Shown: positions 16,133 to 24,015, counted from the first letter of the stretch. The stretch: DNA of 47,108 nucleotides from Propionibacterium sp. (GCA_012839035.1 DUOB01000016.1:1-47108), one strand, 5' to 3'. Numbers and translations: made by a program. The notes: a model not told the origin generated them from the sequence alone.

Positions 16133-16741
16133 TCAGGCGCGGGACAGGATGCTCACGAGAAAGTCCGAGGTGCCCGTGAAGCGTCGAAGGTCCCAGGTGG
16201 CGAACCGGGCATCGATCCGGAGGCCGGCCCGGGCGACGTCTGCGGCGTACGCATCGAACGAATAGCCCCGCTCTGCACCGAATCCGATGACCGCGCGACC
16301 CTCGGGTGCGAGGTGCTCGGCGATGCGGGTGAGCACCGCGACGCGGGTGGCCGGGTGGAGGAACGTCATCACGTTGCCGGCGGAGATGATGGCGTCGAAG
16401 AGATCGGGCACGCCGCGGCTCGGAAGGTCGAGTTCGGCGAGATCGCCGACGAGCCAGGTGGGGCCGGGGAAGTCCTGGGCCGCGGCTTCGATCAGAACGG
16501 GATCGAGATCGACACCGACCACTCGGTGACCCTGTCGGGCGAGATAGCCGCCCGTTCGGCCTGCGCCACAGCCGGCGTCGAGGACGTGCGCGCCACGGTC
16601 GAGCATGGCGTCGAGCAGGCGGGCCTCGCCATAGATGTCCTGGCCGCGGGCTTCGAGGTCACGGAAGCGTTCGGCGTAGCGGTGGGAATGCTGCGGGTCT
16701 GCCGCCACGATCTGTGCCCATTGGCTCGGGGGAGTGTTCAC
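16133..16741 (-). CDS. Class I SAM-dependent methyltransferase
   Basis: A 202-residue Rossmann-fold methyltransferase. Motif I is VLDAGCGAGRTGGYLA (about residues 53-68), followed by VVGVDLDPVLIEAA for the acidic residue that binds the SAM ribose, then WLVGDLAELDL and IISAGNVMTFL. The substrate cannot be read from sequence; the closest group is Methyltransf_25/11. The start is GTG at 16741, favoured because TAGAAT lies 8 bases upstream, giving a very short or absent leader (an AAAGG sits in between). It is followed by nothing on the same strand and is convergent with DUF305. Confidence 0.85.
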   Translation of the reverse strand: MNTPPSQWAQIVAADPQHSHRYAERFRDLEARGQDIYGEARLLDAMLDRGAHVLDAGCGAGRTGGYLARQGHRVVGVDLDPVLIEAAAQDFPGPTWLVGDLAELDLPSRGVPDLFDAIISAGNVMTFLHPATRVAVLTRIAEHLAPEGRAVIGFGAERGYSFDAYAADVARAGLRIDARFATWDLRRFTGTSDFLVSILSRA

Positions 16742-16749
16742 AACCTTTC

Positions 16750-16755
16750 ATTCTA
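16750..16755 (-). promoter_or_regulatory. -10 box (TAGAAT) for the methyltransferase gene
   Basis: A near-consensus -10 sequence ends 8 bases before the GTG at 16741. A weak -35 candidate (TGTCAA) lies 16 bases further upstream. Confidence 0.5.
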
Positions 16756-16849
16756 GTCCTGCGCTGGCGGGTTGACATGCCGCGAATTCTGCTGGCGGTG
16801 ACCCGGTGCGAGCCCGAGCTATGGTCCGGCTGGACCCATCCATTGTCTC

Positions 16850-17506
16850 CTAAACCCACCCGTTCTCCGTGGCCAGGCGCAGTGCCTCAGCGCGGTTCCG
16901 GGCCCCGAGCTTGCCGATGGCGGAGCTCAGATAGTTGCGCACCGTGCCCTCGGACAGGTGCACGGTCCGCGCGATCTCGCTCGTCGACACCCCACCGGTC
17001 GAGGCGGCGAGGACCAGCCCTTCCTTCTCGCTGAGCGGCGACGCCCCGATCGACAGCGACGCAGCGGCGAGCTCGGGATCGACGACGCGCAGGCCGGCGG
17101 CGGCCTTGCGGATCCCGTCGATCAGCCGGTCCACCGGCGTGTCCTTGACCAGGAACCCGATGGCACCGGCCTCCAACGCCCGTCGGAGATAGCCTGGGCG
17201 ACCGAAAGTGGTGACCACGATCACTCTGGCCTCCGGCGCCGCCGCGAGCAGATGGGGCAGTGCGTCGATCCCGTCGTCCACGTCCAGTCCGCCTGCGGGC
17301 ATCTGCACATCGAGAAGAACGACGTCCGGCTGGGTCGAGGCCGCTTGGTGGACAGCGGCACCGCACGACTCGGCCTGCGCCACCACGTCGAGGTCGTCCT
17401 CGATGGCGAGCATCGTGGCCAGGGCGGTGCGGATGAGGGTCTGGTCGTCGGCGATGAGGACGCGGGTGGTCCCGGCTGTTGCCCGGCCGGCCGGGTCTTG
17501 TGTCAT
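16850..17506 (-). CDS. NarL/LuxR-family response regulator (DesR-like)
   Basis: A 218-residue response regulator. The receiver domain (about residues 14-130) has the acidic pair ADD, the phosphorylation site Asp66 in VVLLDVQMP, the switch Thr in VVTTFGR and Lys in FLVKDT. The C-terminal LuxR-type helix-turn-helix (about 150-215) ends LSEGTVRNYLSSAIGKLGARNRAEA, very close to DesR of Bacillus. It is the last gene of an ABC transporter-kinase-regulator unit and overlaps the kinase gene by 4 bases. It probably controls the transporter, perhaps through the palindrome at 20586-20601. Confidence 0.93.
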   Translation of the reverse strand: MTQDPAGRATAGTTRVLIADDQTLIRTALATMLAIEDDLDVVAQAESCGAAVHQAASTQPDVVLLDVQMPAGGLDVDDGIDALPHLLAAAPEARVIVVTTFGRPGYLRRALEAGAIGFLVKDTPVDRLIDGIRKAAAGLRVVDPELAAASLSIGASPLSEKEGLVLAASTGGVSTSEIARTVHLSEGTVRNYLSSAIGKLGARNRAEALRLATENGWV

Positions 17507-18645
17507 CGGGCGGCCTCCAGGTGGGCGGTCAGCGTGGTTCCCGACGGTGCCGATTCCACGAGCAACGTGCCTCCAGCCTCCTCGATTCTGGTGCGCAACC
17601 CCGCGAGGCCGCTGCCGTTCCGTCCGTTGCGCACCGCCCGTCCGCCCAGGCCCCGGCCGTCGTCGCTGATCGTCACCCGGGCATCGTCACAGGTGATCGT
17701 GCACGTGGTCGCCTCGGCATGCCGGACGACGTTCGTCACGGCCTCCCGCAGCACATAGCCGAAGAGTTCCGAGCGCTGGTCGTCGAGGACGGGCATCGCC
17801 GTCGGAGTGATCGCCTCGACTCCGGCGGCGGCGAGCACCGATCGGGCCGAGGCGATCTCCGTGGCGAGGCGCACCTCCCGCATCCCCGAGGCCGTCGCCC
17901 GCACATCGCCCAGCGCTTGGCGGGCAACGGTGGCGAGGCTCTCGACCTCCGCGCGGGCGGCATCGTCGTCGCGGCCCAGGAGTCGCCTGGTCAGGTCGGC
18001 CTTGATGGCGATCGTCGTCAGGGAGTGACCGAGGATGTCGTGCAGGTCGCGGCCGATGCGTTCCCGCTCGGCGGCGACGGCCAGCACGGCGGTGCGTTCC
18101 TCGGCCTCGCGCAGGGCTTGGCGCGTTCGCTCCGTCTCGATGCCGAGGGCGATCGACAGGCTGATCGCAAACGCCATGGCGGCCATCACGATCCCGAAGA
18201 GATCGCGCTGCACCAACGCGACCAGGAGGACGAAGACCGTGACCGCGATGATCAGGATGCGTGACCGGCGCCAGGGAATGAGCACGGCGGCGGCGGCGGT
18301 CACATAGGAGGCGAAATAGGTGGGCCGGGCGTCGCCGCCGCTCGCCGCGCCGAGCGCAACCAATGTGCCGACCATGGCGGTGAGCCAGATCCAGCGCCGC
18401 GGTTCCGGCCAGTGCATGATCAGGGTGGTGCCGACGAACAGGACGCCGACGAGCAGGGACGCGAGGGACACCAGGGCCAGGGTGGGGAGCGGCTGCCCGA
18501 TCGAAAAGACGACCGGGATCACCACGAAGATCGTGCTCGGCGCGAAATAGCCGAACCCCTGTGCGATCATCCGACGCCACCACGGCAGCTCCTGGGCCTC
18601 CGGATCGAAGGCGGGAGCCGTGGTGTCGCGGGCCGGGTTCGGCAT
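17503..18645 (-). CDS. Sensor histidine kinase, HisKA_3 / DesK-like
   Basis: About 380 residues: five to six transmembrane helices (about residues 30-170) with little outside the membrane, then a short coiled coil, the dimerisation and phosphorylation site RIGRDLHDILGHSLT (His about 202), and an HATPase_c domain with REAVTNVVRHA (N box) and ISDDGRGLGG (G1 box). DesK-type kinases sense membrane state or envelope drugs. I chose the ATG at 18645 because GAGAGG lies 6 bases upstream; an ATG at 18666 would add seven residues. The gene overlaps the regulator gene by 4 bases. Confidence 0.92.
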   Translation of the reverse strand: MPNPARDTTAPAFDPEAQELPWWRRMIAQGFGYFAPSTIFVVIPVVFSIGQPLPTLALVSLASLLVGVLFVGTTLIMHWPEPRRWIWLTAMVGTLVALGAASGGDARPTYFASYVTAAAAVLIPWRRSRILIIAVTVFVLLVALVQRDLFGIVMAAMAFAISLSIALGIETERTRQALREAEERTAVLAVAAERERIGRDLHDILGHSLTTIAIKADLTRRLLGRDDDAARAEVESLATVARQALGDVRATASGMREVRLATEIASARSVLAAAGVEAITPTAMPVLDDQRSELFGYVLREAVTNVVRHAEATTCTITCDDARVTISDDGRGLGGRAVRNGRNGSGLAGLRTRIEEAGGTLLVESAPSGTTLTAHLEAAR

Positions 18646-18692
18646 GGGGATCCTCTCGTTGCTCATCAACGATTCTCGCTCACCATCGCCAC

Positions 18693-18750
18693 CTGCGGTG
18701 CTTGATCACCGCCGCGAACTGCGGTGCTTGGTCACCGCCGCGAGCTGCGG
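18693..18750. repeat. 26-bp tandem duplication at the 3' end of the ABC permease gene
   Basis: Two 26-base units (18693-18718 and 18719-18744), differing at two positions, are followed by six bases of a third. The second unit contains the last codons and stop of the permease gene (reading RSSRR-stop). The first lies beyond the stop, so the sequence for the final residues and stop was copied in tandem, leaving the protein intact. Confidence 0.8.
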
Positions 18751-19538
18751 ACCGCGCGACCATACCCGAGGGCACCGAGTCCGATGAGCCCGAGGACCCA
18801 ACAGGCGAGGACGAGCACTCCGTGCCATGGGAAGCCGCCGCCCACGATGGGCCAGATCCCGATCTGACCGGCCCAGTGCGACGGCAGGAGCTTGCCGATC
18901 GTCTGCATGAACTCAGGCATCATGTCGAGCGGGAACCACAGGCCACCGACCATCGACAGTGTGAGCATCGTGAGCGTGGTGACGGCGCTGGCGGTCTGCT
19001 GCTTGAACCACAGCCCGATCACCAGACCGAGGATCACCATCGGCAGCAGGGCCAGAATCAGCAGGCCCAGAATGCTGAGCCATGTGTCGAGTGGGAGGCG
19101 TACTCCCCGAATCATCCCCGCCACCGCCACCGCCACCAGCGCCGGAACAACCGCCGCGACGGCGGTGAGGACCTTGCTGGCCACGAACTCCGTCGGCGTG
19201 AGCGGGGTGAGCATCAGCTGGCGGAACCAGCCGGACGAACGCTCGGACTGAATGCTGGTGCCGGCGCTCATGGCGGCGCCCAGCCCGCCGTACGTGGCCA
19301 TCGTGACCATCATGATCGCCGCCACCGTGACGCCGCCCTCGGTCATCTGATCGCCGTAGATGCCGGAGAAGAAGAGGTACATCGTCACCGGCATCGCGAT
19401 CAGGAACGCCAGGAACGACCAGTCGCGCACGAGGTGGCCGAGGCTGTGGAGGAAATAGTGGAGGAAGCGAGGCGTACGCGGAGTCGCGCGTGTGGTCGCA
19501 TCGATGGTGCGGGCCGAGGTGAGCGCGATGGGGGTCAT
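18732..19538 (-). CDS. ABC-2 type transporter permease
   Basis: A 268-residue membrane protein with about six helices. The layout fits the ABC2_membrane/DrrB group of drug or lipid exporters: helix pair around residues 35-75, an amphipathic stretch SERSSGWFRQLMLTPLTPTEFVASK just after the second helix, then four more helices. It forms the membrane half of the transporter with the ATPase encoded just upstream (69-base gap). AAGGAG lies well placed before the ATG. It is followed by the sensor kinase gene, so transporter and regulators are likely co-transcribed. Confidence 0.88.
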   Translation of the reverse strand: MTPIALTSARTIDATTRATPRTPRFLHYFLHSLGHLVRDWSFLAFLIAMPVTMYLFFSGIYGDQMTEGGVTVAAIMMVTMATYGGLGAAMSAGTSIQSERSSGWFRQLMLTPLTPTEFVASKVLTAVAAVVPALVAVAVAGMIRGVRLPLDTWLSILGLLILALLPMVILGLVIGLWFKQQTASAVTTLTMLTLSMVGGLWFPLDMMPEFMQTIGKLLPSHWAGQIGIWPIVGGGFPWHGVLVLACWVLGLIGLGALGYGRAVRSSRR

Positions 19539-19607
19539 GGGGACTCCTTCTGTGAGTTGTGGGGACGCTGGCTGAGGAGGCCCGAAGGGCCGTCTCGAAG
19601 CCTTGGC

Positions 19608-20528
19608 TCACCCGACGACGGGCGCGGCAGATGGCTGACCGGGCGCTGCTGTGACGACGCTGAGGAACGCGTCCTCGAGGGAGGGGGCGTTGACTTCGAG
19701 GTCGCGGATGCTGTCTGCGTCGGGGCCGGTGAACAGGGCGCGGAGCGTGGCGTCGGCGTCCGCGCAGTGCAGGATGGTCCGGTCGGCGTGGCGTTCGCTG
19801 GTGACGACGCCGGGGACGTCTGTCCAATCGCGGTCGGGCCCGATGAAACTGACCTGACGGCCGCCGACGATGCGCTTGATCTCCGCGCCGGTGCCGTCCA
19901 CGGCGAGACGGCCTCGGTTGAGCACGACGATGCGGTCGGCGAACTCGTCCGCCTCGTCCAGATAGTGCGTCGCGAACACGACCGTGCGGCCGCTGGCGGT
20001 GAGCTCGTTCATCGTGGCCCAGAAGCGGCGGCGGGCGTCGACGTCCATGCCGACCGTGGGCTCGTCGAGCAGCAGCAGCTTCGGGTCGGCCATGATCGCG
20101 AGCGCGAACCGCACCCGCTGCGCCTGACCCCCGGAGAGCCTGTTGGTGTTGGACCTGAGGATCGAGCCCAGATCCGCGCGCTCAATGACCTCCTCCAACG
20201 GCAGCGGATGCACATGCAGACCATGCATCATCCTGAGCAGCCGGGCGACCGAAGAGTCCCACAGCAGGGTGCCGTTCTGGAGCATCGCGCCGGTGTCGCC
20301 GCGGCGGACGGCGGTCGTGGGGTCGTTCCCGAACACGCGCACGGTTCCGGCGTCGGGCTTGGTGAGGCCGAGGATCATCTCGGTGGCGGTGGACTTGCCG
20401 GCGCCGTTCGGGCCGAGCAGGGCCAGGATCTGGCCCGCCGGGACCTCGAGATCGAGGTTGTCGACCGCGGTGAGGGACCCGTAGGTCTTGGTGAGTCCGG
20501 TGAGCGTGATCGCCGCTTCGTTCGTCAT
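19608..20528 (-). CDS. ABC transporter ATP-binding protein (drug/lipid exporter type)
   Basis: A 306-residue ATPase: Walker A GPNGAGKST (about residues 39-47), Q-loop in MLQNGTLLWD, signature LSGGQAQRV, Walker B LLLLDEPTVGMD, D-loop, and the switch His in VFATHYLDEADE. The C-terminal ~90 residues form the DrrA-type accessory domain. It energises the ABC-2 permease encoded next. No Shine-Dalgarno sequence precedes the ATG at 20528. A 7-2-7 palindrome lies 58 bases upstream, a likely operator for the whole four-gene unit (ATPase, permease, kinase, regulator). Confidence 0.93.
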   Translation of the reverse strand: MTNEAAITLTGLTKTYGSLTAVDNLDLEVPAGQILALLGPNGAGKSTATEMILGLTKPDAGTVRVFGNDPTTAVRRGDTGAMLQNGTLLWDSSVARLLRMMHGLHVHPLPLEEVIERADLGSILRSNTNRLSGGQAQRVRFALAIMADPKLLLLDEPTVGMDVDARRRFWATMNELTASGRTVVFATHYLDEADEFADRIVVLNRGRLAVDGTGAEIKRIVGGRQVSFIGPDRDWTDVPGVVTSERHADRTILHCADADATLRALFTGPDADSIRDLEVNAPSLEDAFLSVVTAAPGQPSAAPVVG

Positions 20529-20585
20529 GCATCAAGCGTCGCGAGATCGGTGGGTTTCCATGAGGGTGCGATGTCACGAACTCCG

Positions 20586-20601
20586 GATGACAGTTGTCAT
20601 C
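20586..20601 (-). promoter_or_regulatory. Operator-like palindrome before the ABC-two-component operon
   Basis: GATGACAGTTGTCATC has perfect 7-base arms around a central GT. It lies 58-73 bases before the ATPase start, within the expected promoter region. The best candidate binder is the LuxR-type regulator encoded at the end of the same unit. Confidence 0.55.
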
Positions 20602-20635
20602 AGCCCCTGCTCGGCAGGCGTGTTCGGTCAGTGCG

Positions 20636-21031
20636 TCATCGGTCTGGGTCGGCTGCGGTGGTCAGCTGGGCCGCTCGTTGGTGGGAGATCTGCATGACGT
20701 GACCGATATCCCGAAGGGACAGACCTGCTGCTTTGAGCGTTGCGGCCGCAAGCCGTGATTCACTCGCCGCCCGACTTTGAGCCCGAGCGGCTTCGTTTCG
20801 CAGCTCTCGTGCGCGGGCAGAATGTTTCGCGAACTCTGACGGCAGCAGTGGGACGACGTCAATCTCGAAGGACTCCTCCGGAACCTTGGCCAGATGCGCG
20901 ATGGCCTCGCGCATCTCATCCGCAGCCCGACTGAGGCGTTTGGTCTGGCTCACGGCTCCCACTTCGTCGCAGTTGAGCACCCACCAATCGTCTCGGCCAC
21001 GTTCGGCAGTTACCGTGAACACCCGGCTCAT
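20636..21031 (-). CDS. hicB: HicB-like antitoxin with C-terminal helix-turn-helix
   Basis: About 131 residues. The N-terminal half (MSRVFTVTAERGRDDWWVL...DEVGAVSQTKRLSRAADEMREAIA) is the short HicB fold: two strands, then a helix that packs on HicA. A coiled region follows (about 70-100, Ala/Arg/Glu-rich), then a DNA-binding helix-turn-helix AGLSLRDIGHVMQISHQRAAQL. The start at 21031 overlaps the hicA stop as ATGA, so the toxin gene comes first, the usual hicA-hicB order. The protein should neutralise the toxin and repress the pair, probably at the direct repeats at 21247-21287. Assignment rests on fold pattern and gene order rather than strong motif identity. Confidence 0.7.
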   Translation of the reverse strand: MSRVFTVTAERGRDDWWVLNCDEVGAVSQTKRLSRAADEMREAIAHLAKVPEESFEIDVVPLLPSEFAKHSARARELRNEAARAQSRAASESRLAAATLKAAGLSLRDIGHVMQISHQRAAQLTTAADPDR

Positions 21032-21237
21032 CGCCACCACCCCTTCCCGAACTCCGGCGCGAACTGGTCGAAGAATTTCCGTGCTGTGAGGTCATCTATT
21101 TCACGGTGCCGTCCCAAGGTTCGCGTCGTCGAGCCCACAGAGATTGCTGAATGCCGGGCGAGCTCGAACACAGCGAACGAAAGGTTGCGGCGCTCCGCTT
21201 CCTCACGGATCCGCTGAATCACCTGACGTCTCTTCAT
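21028..21237 (-). CDS. hicA: HicA-like mRNA interferase toxin
   Basis: About 69 residues beginning MKRRQVIQRIREEAERR. The family pattern is visible: an N-terminal helix, then ELARHSAISVGSTTRT with the catalytic-type histidine, then LGRHREIDDLTARKFF, which corresponds to the conserved HicA strand-helix 'pRHrEIn..tA..il'. HicA toxins are double-stranded-RNA-binding-fold ribonucleases that cleave mRNA. The start is the ATG at 21237; no Shine-Dalgarno is present, and longer starts upstream would run through the operator repeats. It overlaps the antitoxin gene by 4 bases. Confidence 0.72.
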   Translation of the reverse strand: MKRRQVIQRIREEAERRNLSFAVFELARHSAISVGSTTRTLGRHREIDDLTARKFFDQFAPEFGKGWWR

Positions 21238-21246
21238 GAGAGTAGT

Positions 21247-21287
21247 CCAGTGAGCACTAGACACGCAAGGCAAGTGAGGGCTAGACA
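21247..21287 (-). repeat. Two 17-bp direct repeats upstream of hicA (candidate operator)
   Basis: On the plus strand, CCAGTGAGCACTAGACA (21247-21263) and CAAGTGAGGGCTAGACA (21271-21287) agree at 14 of 17 positions and start 24 bases apart. They fill the 58-base gap between the sigma-like gene and hicA. They are placed to bind the HicB helix-turn-helix. Confidence 0.65.
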
Positions 21288-21295
21288 AGCTTGCA

Positions 21296-21967
21296 TCAGA
21301 GCGCCGTCGCGAGTTCATCGGCGTGCGCGGCCAGCCTCTTCACGCCACGGCGGCACCGCCGCTGGATCGTGATCGGTGAGACACCGTATCGCCGCGCTGC
21401 CTCCTTGGCACTGAAGCCGTCTGCGTAGACGCTCGCGAGGATCGCGTGCGTGTGTGGGTCCACCAAACCGCGGTCCAGGGCGGTGCGGAGCAGTCCTCGG
21501 GTCTTCCGCGGAGGATCAGGATCGACCAGCACCGGCACCTCGGTGAACCGATGCGGCTCAAGCAGCACAACGCCCTGCCGCCGCTCGGCCTGGACTGCTT
21601 TCAGCGTGTCGAGCGCCAGGTTGGCCGCGATCCGCTGCGGACGCCGATCCAGCGGATAATCCAGAATTCGCAGCCACAGGTGAGCGACATAGTCCATCAC
21701 GAACGCGCCCCGATCGGCCCGCGACATCACAATCATCTTCGGCAGCAGCGCGTGGAGCACCACCCGAGCCGCCAACAGACAGCCGGCCCTCAACTCGCTC
21801 AGGAGCGCGTGCAGCGCCGGGTCGGGATCGGCCCTGACGGCCTTGAGCACGTCGCCCAACTCCACGCACCCGGCCAGCGCCGGCTGCCGATCTGCCCACA
21901 GCGCGACCCGCGGCGTACCCCTCTCCGACAACCACTCGAACTCCCGCACCAGCTCGCTGACTCCCAT
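21296..21967 (-). CDS. Sigma-70-like protein with a C-terminal region-4 type helix-turn-helix
   Basis: About 223 residues. The C-terminus has a clear helix-turn-helix (GFSAKEAARRYGVSPITIQ, then RRCRRGVKRLA) of the sigma region 4/LuxR type. The central part (AFVMDYVAHLWLRILDYPL, then RRPQRIAANLALDTLKAV) resembles region 2 of small sigma factors seen in actinobacterial plasmids and islands. It may be a divergent sigma factor or a regulator derived from one. The ATG at 21967 was chosen because GAGGGGAAG lies 5 bases before it. Upstream are four phased repeats (22023-22085); downstream in the same direction is hicAB, only 59 bases away. I do not recognise a named family member. Confidence 0.7.
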   Translation of the reverse strand: MGVSELVREFEWLSERGTPRVALWADRQPALAGCVELGDVLKAVRADPDPALHALLSELRAGCLLAARVVLHALLPKMIVMSRADRGAFVMDYVAHLWLRILDYPLDRRPQRIAANLALDTLKAVQAERRQGVVLLEPHRFTEVPVLVDPDPPRKTRGLLRTALDRGLVDPHTHAILASVYADGFSAKEAARRYGVSPITIQRRCRRGVKRLAAHADELATAL

Positions 21968-22012
21968 GGCACTTCCCCTCGACAGGTGATGCCATGAGCC
22001 TTTCCAGCGGCT

Positions 22013-22085
22013 GTTGCGCAACGTGTTGTCCGAAGATCCGCGGGTGTTGTCCGAGTGCGCTGAGGTGTTGTCCGGGTGTTGTCCC
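22013..22085 (-). repeat. Four phased GGACAACAC repeats and an adjacent palindrome upstream of the sigma-like gene
   Basis: The plus strand carries GTGTTGTCC at 22023, 22044, 22065 and 22076. The spacings of 21, 21 and 11 bases are two, two and one turns of the helix, so all copies face the same side of the DNA. Next to them lies the perfect palindrome GTTGCGCAAC (22013-22022). The array ends 46 bases before the sigma-like start codon and lies past the response-regulator stop, so it is well placed as a cooperative operator. Confidence 0.75.
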
Positions 22086-22102
22086 GGTCGATCGGGAGCC
22101 GA

Positions 22103-22759
22103 TCAGCGTCCGGCGACGCCCGTTTCGTACGCGAACAGCACCAGCCCCACCCGATCCCGGGCCTGGAGCTTCGACAGGAGGCGACCGATGTGGGTCTTGA
22201 CGGTGCCCTCGGCCATGTAGAGCCGGGCGCCGATCTCGGAGTTCGTCGCCCCGGTGGCGATCTCGGTCAGCACTTCGAGCTCCCGGTCGGTCAGCACGTC
22301 GAGCCGCGGATCCGGCCCGGTCGCGGGGGCTGCCGGAAGGGACGGGACCACGTGGTCGAGCAGCCGCCGGGTCGCACTGGGGGCCACGACGGCATCACCG
22401 GCCGCGACGTCACGGATCGCCGACAACAACTCCTCCGGGCGAGCGTCCTTGAGCATGAACCCGGACGCGCCGGCCTTCAGGGCCGCGAACACATATTCAT
22501 CCAGGTCGAACGTGGTCAGGACCAGCACCCGCGTCCCCAGGTCCGCCCGCACGATCCGCCGGGTCGCTTCCACCCCGTCCATGACGGGCATCCGGATGTC
22601 CATGAGCACGACATCGGCCGGGTCCTCGATCAGCGCCGCCACCGCCTCGGCGCCGTCGGAGGCCTCACCGACGACCTCGATGTCGTCCTCGGCCTCGATC
22701 AGCATCCGGAACCCGCTGCGGACGAGGGACTGGTCGTCGACCAGGAATACACGGATCAC
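22103..22759 (-). CDS. NarL/LuxR-family response regulator
   Basis: A 218-residue response regulator. The receiver has VDD near the N-terminus, Asp54 in VVLMDIRMP as phosphorylation site, Thr in VLTTFDLDEYV and Lys in FMLKDARPEE. The LuxR helix-turn-helix is standard (LTDRELEVLTEIATG, then NSEIGARLYMAEGTVKTHI). It overlaps the kinase gene by 4 bases (22756-22759) and forms a two-component pair with it. No target gene is adjacent in the same operon; the phased repeats just downstream are a possible but unproven site. Confidence 0.95.
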   Translation of the reverse strand: MIRVFLVDDQSLVRSGFRMLIEAEDDIEVVGEASDGAEAVAALIEDPADVVLMDIRMPVMDGVEATRRIVRADLGTRVLVLTTFDLDEYVFAALKAGASGFMLKDARPEELLSAIRDVAAGDAVVAPSATRRLLDHVVPSLPAAPATGPDPRLDVLTDRELEVLTEIATGATNSEIGARLYMAEGTVKTHIGRLLSKLQARDRVGLVLFAYETGVAGR

Positions 22760-24015
22760 GGGGGTCCTTTCGGTTGTTCGCGGGAGTGCGAGCCCACTCG
22801 ACGATGGCTGCCCGTCGAGGTCAGCGGCACGACGGCACAGACGCGGAAGCCTCCATCGGCTCGCGGCCCCGCTTCGAGTGTCCCACCCATGGCCGACACT
22901 CGTTCACGCATGCCCTTGAGCCCATAGCCCAGGCCGTCGGACCGGGCCCCCGAGCCGAGACCGTCGTCGCTGATCTCGATCGTGATGCGGTCGGCACCGA
23001 AACGCAGCTCGACCTCTGCCCGTGCGCGAGGACCCGCGTGTTTGAGGAAGTTGGTCAAGGCTTCCTGGACGATCCGATAGACGGTCAGCTGGGTCGCCGG
23101 ACCGCACGAAGGCTGGTGCCCGGTCGTGCGGAGCACCACTCGGTCGCCGGTGCGGTGCACCATCTCGGCGATGTCATCAAGGCCGGGCATGGGGGCGTAC
23201 GTCGACTCCTCATCCGGTGTGTCACGGAGTACGCCGACGATCCGCCGCATCTCGACCAACGCCTCCCGTCCGGTGCCGGCGATCGTCTCCAGCACTTCCG
23301 CCGCCTTCTCGGGCTTCTTCGCCGCGAGCGCCCGGCCGCCCTCGGCCTGCACAACCATGACCGACACCGAGTGGGCGACGATGTCGTGCAATTCCCTGGC
23401 GATCTGCTGGCGGGCGTTGATCTCTGCCATCCGGGCCCGCTGGTCGCGCTCGGCCAACAGCGTCTGGACCCGCTCGTGCTCGAGCAGTTCCGCGGCCTCC
23501 TTGGCCTTGGCGGACTCCCGGAGGCGGCGGCCGATCACATAGGGCGTGAGCACCATCCCCGTGCACACCAGCATCACCACGACGAGGAAGTTGACGTCCC
23601 AGCCGTTCGAGAGGTACCAGTGCGTCGGCCCCACGATCGCCCCGAACATCCCGATCAGCACCGCACTCCGGGAACTCACCGCATCGACCTCGCGCGCCAC
23701 CGAATAGACGACGACCGGGACGACCACCAGAGCGGGCAACGGGCCGTTGGCGACGAGCAGGTGCGCGACACCGGCCGTCCCACTCAGGACCAGCATGACC
23801 AACGGATAGTGGCTGCGCAGGGCGAGCGGCGCGATCAGCGCGACCGAGACGAGGAACTGGAGCTCGATCGGGCTGACCAGATAGTGGAAGCCGATCACAT
23901 AGGGGAACACGGCGGCGAGTGCGAACAACAACCCGGCCAGCGCGATATCGCCGACCCAGCCGTCACGGCGATCGGCGAACGACAGACCGGGAGTCAGCCG
24001 GGGACGTGCATTCAT
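22756..24015 (-). CDS. Sensor histidine kinase, HisKA_3 type
   Basis: About 419 residues: five to six membrane helices in the first ~165 residues (DUF7134-like sensor region with almost no extracellular loops), a linker helix, the site QQIARELHDIVAHSVSVM (His about 210), and an HATPase_c domain with IVQEALTNFLKHA and ISDDGLGSG. Actinobacterial kinases of this layout usually sense envelope or membrane conditions. The ATG at 24015 (MNARPRL) is preferred; a longer reading to 24102 would run over the divergent gene that starts at 24053. It is coupled to the regulator gene by a 4-base overlap. Confidence 0.93.
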   Translation of the reverse strand: MNARPRLTPGLSFADRRDGWVGDIALAGLLFALAAVFPYVIGFHYLVSPIELQFLVSVALIAPLALRSHYPLVMLVLSGTAGVAHLLVANGPLPALVVVPVVVYSVAREVDAVSSRSAVLIGMFGAIVGPTHWYLSNGWDVNFLVVVMLVCTGMVLTPYVIGRRLRESAKAKEAAELLEHERVQTLLAERDQRARMAEINARQQIARELHDIVAHSVSVMVVQAEGGRALAAKKPEKAAEVLETIAGTGREALVEMRRIVGVLRDTPDEESTYAPMPGLDDIAEMVHRTGDRVVLRTTGHQPSCGPATQLTVYRIVQEALTNFLKHAGPRARAEVELRFGADRITIEISDDGLGSGARSDGLGYGLKGMRERVSAMGGTLEAGPRADGGFRVCAVVPLTSTGSHRRVGSHSREQPKGPP

